From Rhodothermota bacterium (GTDB lineage Bacteria; Hydrogenedentota; Hydrogenedentia; Hydrogenedentales; GCA-2746185): a DNA stretch of 6,094 nt. Under the pieces are notes generated by a model. The model saw only the letters and a program-made list of their open reading frames with translations, had not been told where the DNA came from and did not search any database. Positions 1 to 4,131 of this stretch are shown in pieces. The stretch spans positions 1 to 6,094 of the forward strand of contig VFKU01000524.1 in NCBI GenBank assembly GCA_009885415.1, given 5' to 3'. A program made the position numbers and the translations under genes. The number at the start of each line of letters is the position of its first letter. Position 1 is the stretch's first letter.

Positions 1-477
1 CTTCCCGCGCGCGTCACCGACACGCGCAAGACGACCCCGCTCTTCCGCCGCCTCGAAAAAGAGGCCGTGCGCCACGGCGGCGGACACAACCACCGCACGG
101 CGCTTTACGATGGCATCCTGATCAAGGACAACCACATCCGCGCCGCCGGCGGCATTACCACAGCCATCGAACGTGCCCGCGCCGGCGCGCACCACCTGAT
201 GAAGATCGAAGTCGAGGTCACTTCACTCGCCGAGTGCGACGAGGCCCTCGCCGCTGGTGCCGACGTTATTCTGCTCGACAACATGGACCTCGCTTCGATG
301 GGTGACGCGGTCGAGCGCGGCCGGGGACGCGGCGTCCTCTTCGAAGCCAGCGGCAACGTCACGCTCGACACCGTCCGCAGCGTCGCCGAGACCGGCGTCG
401 ATCTCATCTCGACTGGCGCGATCACGCACTCCGCGCCCGCCGCCGATCTATCGCTCGAAATCGAGTTGCTCGACTAG
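1..477 (+). CDS. nadC: Quinolinate phosphoribosyltransferase (decarboxylating), C-terminal part; 5' end outside window
   Basis: NadC converts quinolinate and PRPP to nicotinate mononucleotide, CO2 and pyrophosphate, the step where de novo NAD synthesis joins the common pathway in the cytoplasm. The frame is open from base 1 and ends at TAG 475-477, giving 158 visible residues. The family is usually about 280 residues, so roughly the first 120-130 are missing to the left. What is visible is the barrel domain. DTRK (visible residues 7-10), GGGHNHR (26-32) and LIKDNH (40-45) carry the basic residues that bind quinolinate and PRPP phosphates. IEVEV (69-73) and LLDN (91-94) carry the acidic pair E72/D93, spaced as in the family. 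STGAITHS near the end is the usual closing motif. The common TTPGLR is TTPLFR here, a mild departure at equal length. The internal ATG at 67 lies inside the motif block and is not a start. birA follows after 7 nt. Function is near certain; completeness cannot be judged. Confidence 0.96.
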   Translation, partial: LPARVTDTRKTTPLFRRLEKEAVRHGGGHNHRTALYDGILIKDNHIRAAGGITTAIERARAGAHHLMKIEVEVTSLAECDEALAAGADVILLDNMDLASMGDAVERGRGRGVLFEASGNVTLDTVRSVAETGVDLISTGAITHSAPAADLSLEIELLD

Positions 478-484
478 GCCCGCC

Positions 485-1225
485 GTGAACGGCGCGATCG
501 CTTACGATTCCTTGATCGCCGCGCCGCCCGGCACGGTGCTCGTCGGCCGCAAGGTGATCGCCTTCGACGAGATCGACTCCACCAATATCTACGCGCTCGA
601 TCATTGTGAAGACGGTCTGGTCATCGTCGCCGATCGACAGACGGCCGGCCGCGGACGCCTCGGCCGCACCTGGCACAGCGCGCCCGGCCTCGGCCTCTGG
701 TTCACCGTCGCGCTCGAGGGGCACCTCGAGGGGCTGTCCTTCGCCGCCGCGCTCGCCGTCCGCGACGCGCTCGCGCCCCGCGTCGCGCTCAAGATCAAAT
801 GGCCGAACGATCTGCTGTGTCACGGGAAGAAAATCTGCGGCATCCTCGTCGAACACCGTGCCGGCCGCACGGCCCTCGGCATCGGTCTGAACGTGCACCA
901 CACCGCCGAAGACTTTCCGGCCGAATTGCGCGCGAAAGCGGGTTCGCTCGAGTCCGAACTCGGCGGCACCTGGGATCGCGCCGAGGTCCTCCGCGCCATT
1001 TTGACCGAACTCGACCGAAGCATTATCCTGCTGCGTGGGGGCGGACTGGTCGAAGTCCACCGGACGTGGGCCCAGGCCTGCGCGATGGCGGGCCGGATAA
1101 TCCGTTGCAACGGCGTCGAGGGCCGCGTGCTCGAGATTGAGGGCCGCGGCGCCCTCGTCGTCGATGCGGCGGACGGTCGCCACCTGATTTTTAGCGGCGA
1201 CCTCGAATTCTTGGACGGACACTAA
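485..1225 (+). CDS. birA: Biotin--[acetyl-CoA-carboxylase] ligase, class I (no DNA-binding domain)
   Basis: This enzyme activates biotin with ATP to biotinoyl-AMP and transfers it to the carrier lysine of biotin-dependent carboxylases such as acetyl-CoA carboxylase. I start it at GTG 485, 7 nt after the nadC stop. The 246-residue product has DSTN at 31-34, the biotinoyl-AMP loop AGRGRLGR at 54-61, KWPNDLL at 105-111, KKICGILVE at 115-123 (K116 aligns with the biotin-contacting lysine of the family) and GIGLNV at 132-137. A small C-terminal domain (about 200-246) fits the SH3-like BPL C-terminus. There is no N-terminal helix-turn-helix, so this is a class I ligase that should not repress biotin genes. 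No good Shine-Dalgarno precedes GTG 485; TTG 512 and GTG 536 are in-frame alternatives. The frame stays open upstream through nadC, but that stretch is out-of-frame nadC sequence. coaX begins 3 nt after the TAA, in the same frame. Confidence 0.94.
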   Translation: MNGAIAYDSLIAAPPGTVLVGRKVIAFDEIDSTNIYALDHCEDGLVIVADRQTAGRGRLGRTWHSAPGLGLWFTVALEGHLEGLSFAAALAVRDALAPRVALKIKWPNDLLCHGKKICGILVEHRAGRTALGIGLNVHHTAEDFPAELRAKAGSLESELGGTWDRAEVLRAILTELDRSIILLRGGGLVEVHRTWAQACAMAGRIIRCNGVEGRVLEIEGRGALVVDAADGRHLIFSGDLEFLDGH

Positions 1226-1228
1226 ACC

Positions 1229-2008
1229 ATGCTCGTAGTCATCGATGCGGGAAACTCGAACATCGTCATCGGCCTCTACCGGGGCGACACCCTGCTCACG
1301 CACTGGCGCTTGATGACGGACGGATACCGTACTGCCGACGAAATCCGAATCCTCTTCGGCATGCTCATGCGCGAAGGCGGCCACGATCCCGCCGCCGTCA
1401 CCGGTTGTTGCATTAGCAGCGTCGTGCCCCAGCTCAACACCGCCCTCATCCAAGTCGCCCGCGAAGGCTTCAAGGTCGAGCCCATCATGGTCGAGCCGGG
1501 GATCAAGACCGGCATCAAACTCCACAACGAAAATCCGAAGGAGCTCGGCGCCGACCGCCTCGTGAACGCCGTCGGCGCCTCCGAAGAGTATCCCGGCGAA
1601 AAAATAATCCTCGATTTCGGCACCGCCACCACGCTCGACTACATCACCGCCGCCAACGAATACAAAGGCGGCATCATCCTCGCCGGCATCCAGCTCTCGG
1701 CGACCGCCCTCTTCGAGAACTGCGCCAAACTCCCGCGCGTGGACGTGGCCGTGCCAGAGAAAGTCATCGGGCGCAACACCGTCGACGCCATCAGTTCCGG
1801 CCTCACCTACGGCTACGCAGAAATGATCGATGGTCTCGTCCGCCGCATGGCGAGCGAAATGGGCGCCAAGCCCCGCGTCATCGCGACCGGCGGCCTTGCG
1901 ACGACCATCGCAGGTGTCGCCGCTTCAATCGACGTCGTCGATCCGCTCCTTACGCTCAAAGGCCTCAAGGCCATCTATCACAAAAACGCCAAAGTGGGGG
2001 CCGCATGA
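1229..2008 (+). CDS. coaX: Type III pantothenate kinase
   Basis: CoaX phosphorylates pantothenate to 4'-phosphopantothenate, the first step of CoA synthesis from vitamin B5. Type III enzymes belong to the ASKHA superfamily, usually need a monovalent cation and are generally not feedback-inhibited by CoA. The 259 residues match the usual family length. Visible motifs are the N-terminal phosphate loop DAGNSN (6-11), PKELGADRLVNAV (103-115), LDFGTATTLDYI (128-139), GGIILAGIQLS (147-157), GRNTVDAISSGLTYGY (181-196) and ATGGLA (219-224). D6, D109 and D129 correspond to the conserved catalytic aspartates of the family. ATG 1229 is chosen because the first motif must begin within a few residues of it; two GGA triplets (1213-1219) give only a weak ribosome site. 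The stop TGA overlaps the next ATG, pointing to translational coupling. Older annotation may call this a Baf (Bvg accessory factor) family protein. Confidence 0.96.
   Translation: MLVVIDAGNSNIVIGLYRGDTLLTHWRLMTDGYRTADEIRILFGMLMREGGHDPAAVTGCCISSVVPQLNTALIQVAREGFKVEPIMVEPGIKTGIKLHNENPKELGADRLVNAVGASEEYPGEKIILDFGTATTLDYITAANEYKGGIILAGIQLSATALFENCAKLPRVDVAVPEKVIGRNTVDAISSGLTYGYAEMIDGLVRRMASEMGAKPRVIATGGLATTIAGVAASIDVVDPLLTLKGLKAIYHKNAKVGAA
2005..2008 (+). promoter_or_regulatory. ATGA stop/start overlap coupling coaX to the LptC/A-like gene
   Basis: The TGA that ends coaX (2006-2008) shares bases with the ATG of the next gene (2005-2007). This 4-nt overlap is a common sign of translational coupling, where a terminating ribosome restarts at once. 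It supports co-transcription of the cofactor genes with the LPS-export genes. Confidence 0.8.
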
Positions 2009-3015
2009 AGCGGATGACCGTATCGATGCTCCTGCTTGCGGCCGCCGCGCTCTGCGGCGCCGGACAGAACAAACCCTCCGGCCAAGGTGTCAGCGAAAGC
2101 GCCGGCATCGATCTCCGCTTCGATTCCGCCAAGCCCACCTTCGGCGAACTCGAAGGCCCCGCGTTCTCCGTCCACGCGGACACCGGAAAACAGATGGCCG
2201 ATTTGGGGGTCTGGGCGCTCGACAACTCCCGAGCCATCATCTACCGCCAGCCGGAAGAAAATCTCGTGCTCATTTCGAAGTCGATGATCTTCGACCTCAA
2301 CAACAAGGCCGCACAACTGGCCGGCGGCGTGCGCCTTACGGCCGGCCGCGTCGTCGTCGACGTCGCCGACATGTTGTGGGACGACACCGCGCGAATTGCG
2401 CGATCTGAATCCATCGCCACGTTCGACGACGGGGCCAATCGAATCACCGGGAGTTCGATCGCTATCTATCCCGACACCGATCGGCTTGAATTGGGCGGCG
2501 GATCGGCGACGATTCAACTCGCCGAGGCCGTCGAACAAAAGGCCCCGGCCGACGCGAAAGATGCCGCCCCGGAAACGAAGTTTGAATCGATCGAAATCAA
2601 ACCGCACCGGGGCATCTCTGGAAACATCGCCGGACAAATCCGCGAGATCAAAGGCCCCGCGCACCTCGTGATCGTCGGAAAGAACGCCGACGACACGATG
2701 AACGTGGACGCCGATACAGTCACCTTCAGTTATTCGAAGACCCAGGACACGATGCCCGCCGAAATGCTGCTCAAGGGCCACGTCGCATTCGCCCATAGCC
2801 AGGGGACTTTCCACGCAGACGAGGCCACCGTCGATTTGGCCGCGGGAAAGGCCCGGTTTCGCGGAAACGTCACCATCGACAACGCCCAAATCCGCGGCGC
2901 GAAAACGAGTTCCTTCGAGCTGGATCTCAACACGCGCGAGTTCGTCATGGGGCCCGGGCAGATTGAGAGTTTCTCTATCGCCCCCTCGGGCGACGCGCCG
3001 GCAAAGACACCGTGA
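2005..3015 (+). CDS. LptC/LptA-like (OstA family) periplasmic LPS-transport protein, secreted
   Basis: This 336-residue protein is probably the periplasmic part of the LPS export bridge, taking lipopolysaccharide from the LptB-driven inner-membrane extractor toward the outer membrane. It opens with a signal sequence: MKRM, then a hydrophobic core to about residue 16, then LCGAG with a plausible signal peptidase I cut after A19 or G20. C17 is preceded by leucine, so it is a poor lipobox. The mature part has two stretches of short alternating beta-type segments, about 44-170 and 205-318, joined by an Ala/Glu/Lys-rich linker (172-192). The second has the spaced pattern of LptA/OstA proteins (LKGHVAF, ADEATVDL, RFRGNVTID). 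E. coli LptA and LptC are each under 200 residues, so both roles may sit in one chain. GTGGGGG at 1994-2000 may serve as ribosome site. Assignment rests on the signal peptide, the beta pattern and adjacency to lptB; no invariant catalytic motif exists to confirm it. I cannot say whether lptC or lptA is the better name. Confidence 0.75.
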   Translation: MKRMTVSMLLLAAAALCGAGQNKPSGQGVSESAGIDLRFDSAKPTFGELEGPAFSVHADTGKQMADLGVWALDNSRAIIYRQPEENLVLISKSMIFDLNNKAAQLAGGVRLTAGRVVVDVADMLWDDTARIARSESIATFDDGANRITGSSIAIYPDTDRLELGGGSATIQLAEAVEQKAPADAKDAAPETKFESIEIKPHRGISGNIAGQIREIKGPAHLVIVGKNADDTMNVDADTVTFSYSKTQDTMPAEMLLKGHVAFAHSQGTFHADEATVDLAAGKARFRGNVTIDNAQIRGAKTSSFELDLNTREFVMGPGQIESFSIAPSGDAPAKTP

Positions 3016-3023
3016 AGTCGCGC

Positions 3024-3029
3024 GGAGGT
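3024..3029 (+). promoter_or_regulatory. Shine-Dalgarno GGAGGT of lptB; decides its start
   Basis: GGAGGT lies 5 nt upstream of GTG 3035, in the 19-nt gap after the previous stop. It is the clearest ribosome site in the window; the other genes have weak or no such sequence. It favours GTG 3035 over the in-frame ATG 2963. Confidence 0.75.
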
Positions 3030-3034
3030 TTAGC

Positions 3035-3850
3035 GTGAGTCGAAAGTCCTCCGCGGCGAAGAAGACCGCCGGCGAAAAATCCCCGGCCGTCCCTCAGTTG
3101 AAGCGTAAGCCCGTGCTCCACGCCGAAGGCCTCGTCAAGCGTTACGGCCGAAACGTCGTGGTCGATCACGTCTCGCTCGAAGTGGCCCCCGGCGAAGTCG
3201 TCGGACTGCTCGGCGCGAACGGCGCCGGCAAGACCACCACTTTCGGCATGCTTGCCGGTCTGGTCCAGCCGACGGAAGGCAAGATCACCTTTAATGACGT
3301 GGATGTCACCCGCGCGCCGATGCACCGCCGCGCGCGCAACGGACTCGCTTATCTCGCGCAGGAGCCCTCCGTCTTCTCCGGCCTCACCACCCGCGAGAAC
3401 ATCCTCGCCGTGCTCGAGTTTCAACCCATGAGCAGAAAAGATCGCCTCGCGCGCGCCGAGGAACTCCTCGAGGAAATGGACATCGTGCGCGTCGCGGACT
3501 CGAAGGCCGACGTGCTTTCCGGCGGCGAGCGCCGCCGCGTCGAGATCGCCCGCGCACTGGCCACCGACCCGAAAGTGTGCCTGCTCGACGAGCCCTTCGC
3601 CGGTATTGATCCGATCGTGCTGGCCGATCTGCAGCGCGGCGTGATCGCGTTGAAACGCAGAGGCATAGGAGTGCTAATTACCGACCACAATGTACGCGAG
3701 ACGCTGATGATCACCGACCGCGCCTACATCATGAGCGAAGGCCGCGTGCTCATTGCCGGCACCCCGGCCGAAATCGCCTCCAGCCGCGCCGCCCGCGAGG
3801 CCTACCTCGGCGACAGTTTCCACATGGACTTCAAAGACGCCAGCATTTGA
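3035..3850 (+). CDS. lptB: LPS export ABC transporter ATP-binding protein LptB
   Basis: LptB is the cytoplasmic ATPase that, with LptF and LptG, extracts LPS from the inner membrane. The 271-residue product has all ABC motifs: Walker A GANGAGKTT (60-68), Q-loop Q109 in YLAQEPSVF, signature LSGGE (161-165), Walker B VCLLDEP (181-187) with E186 catalytic, D-loop AGID (189-192) and switch H218 in TDHN. The LptB-type stretches ERRRVEIARAL and DEPFAGIDPI and the ending AYLGDSF separate it from other ABC ATPases. I choose GTG 3035 because GGAGGT at 3024-3029 sits 5 nt before it. ATG 2963 is in frame but would overlap the previous gene by 53 nt and lacks such a site. Even so, about 26 lysine-rich residues precede the ABC core, longer than in E. 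coli LptB (241 residues). LptF and LptG are not in the window. It ends the cluster; a gap of 281 nt follows. Confidence 0.95.
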   Translation: MSRKSSAAKKTAGEKSPAVPQLKRKPVLHAEGLVKRYGRNVVVDHVSLEVAPGEVVGLLGANGAGKTTTFGMLAGLVQPTEGKITFNDVDVTRAPMHRRARNGLAYLAQEPSVFSGLTTRENILAVLEFQPMSRKDRLARAEELLEEMDIVRVADSKADVLSGGERRRVEIARALATDPKVCLLDEPFAGIDPIVLADLQRGVIALKRRGIGVLITDHNVRETLMITDRAYIMSEGRVLIAGTPAEIASSRAAREAYLGDSFHMDFKDASI

Positions 3851-3871
3851 CTAGGGCCCGGCGCGCAATTC

Positions 3872-3900
3872 TTGACGCCCTCAGATCAAAAGTGAGTAAT
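3872..3900 (+). promoter_or_regulatory. Candidate sigma-70-type promoter upstream of ftsK (distal)
   Basis: TTGACG (3872-3877) matches the -35 consensus at 5 of 6 positions. AGTAAT (3895-3900) matches the -10 consensus at 4 of 6, and the spacer is 17 nt. Transcription would begin near 3907 and leave a leader of about 225 nt before ftsK. Such matches also arise by chance, so this is a suggestion only. Confidence 0.3.
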
Positions 3901-3904
3901 CACT
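3891..3904. repeat. Short inverted repeat AGTGA-GTAA-TCACT
   Basis: A perfect 5-bp stem with a 4-nt loop begins 40 nt after the lptB stop and overlaps the -10 box of the distal promoter candidate. With no T-run after it, it is not a convincing terminator. It could be a small operator or chance. Confidence 0.3.
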
Positions 3905-4001
3905 ACTTCTCCCGCCCCTAAGGAAGAGCTTTCATCCACACCGCCCAACAGTCAGCAGACCCCATCCGTAGCGACCGCTCCGCTGACCCGTCAACATATG
4001 G

Positions 4002-4030
4002 TTGCGTTTCCGCCCTACTTCTGCTACAGT
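4002..4030 (+). promoter_or_regulatory. Candidate extended -10 promoter upstream of ftsK (proximal)
   Basis: TTGCGT (4002-4007, 3 of 6 to the -35 consensus) is followed after 17 nt by TACAGT (4025-4030, 4 of 6). TGC directly before the -10 makes an extended -10 element, which can make up for the weak -35. Transcription would begin near 4037, giving a leader of about 95 nt that contains the inverted repeat at 4060-4078. Confidence 0.3.
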
Positions 4031-4059
4031 GGCCGCGCCTGATAGCGTGTTCTTGCGGG

Positions 4060-4078
4060 TAATCATTTACTGTGATTA
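4060..4078. repeat. Inverted repeat TAATCA-N7-TGATTA
   Basis: Two 6-base arms flank a 7-nt centre, lying 54 nt before the ftsK start in an otherwise GC-rich neighbourhood. The symmetry and spacing suit a dimeric regulator site, or a weak A+T hairpin in the leader. The first arm includes the in-frame TAA that bounds the ftsK frame. TAATCA also occurs at 3897-3902 in the other small repeat of this gap. Confidence 0.3.
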
Positions 4079-4131
4079 TCAGCGGCCGGGGGGCCGGTGA
4101 AACACGACCGAGGCGGGGGATCGCAAGCGTC

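Larger units (their letters stand above)
3851..4131. other. Intergenic gap between lptB and ftsK with promoter-like elements
   Basis: This is the only sizeable non-coding stretch. No frame in it shows convincing coding character on either strand, and I recognise no tRNA or small-RNA fold. It is visibly richer in A+T than the flanking genes. It holds two promoter-like hexamer pairs and two short inverted repeats. No stem followed by a T-tract is present, so I cannot point to an intrinsic terminator for the upstream cluster; ftsK may be partly reached by read-through. Confidence 0.6.

Noticed and set aside
257..484. Upstream extension of the birA frame into nadC
   Set aside because: The added residues are Ser/Arg/Pro-rich and out of frame with the conserved nadC sequence; the ligase domain begins normally after GTG 485.
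422..1525. Open frame of 367 codons on the - strand across birA and coaX
   Set aside because: It spans three well-supported + strand genes and their junctions and shows no family motif; it is a GC-driven shadow.
1978..2889. Open frame of 303 codons on the - strand opposite the LptC/A-like gene
   Set aside because: Composition is typical of an antisense shadow. The + strand frame has a signal peptide, an ATGA overlap and the right neighbours, which the - strand frame lacks.
2963..3034. Earlier ATG start for lptB
   Set aside because: It would overlap the previous gene by 53 nt, adds an arginine-rich shadow sequence and has no ribosome site, unlike GTG 3035.
3853..3881. AGGGC ... GCCCT pair just after lptB as an intrinsic terminator
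   Set aside because: Only 5 bp can pair around a 19-nt loop and no T-tract follows.
4084..4097. GC-rich near-palindrome around GGCCGGGGGGCCGG as a terminator
   Set aside because: The stem is only about 4 bp and no T-run follows; it sits right before the ftsK start, where a terminator would be unlikely.
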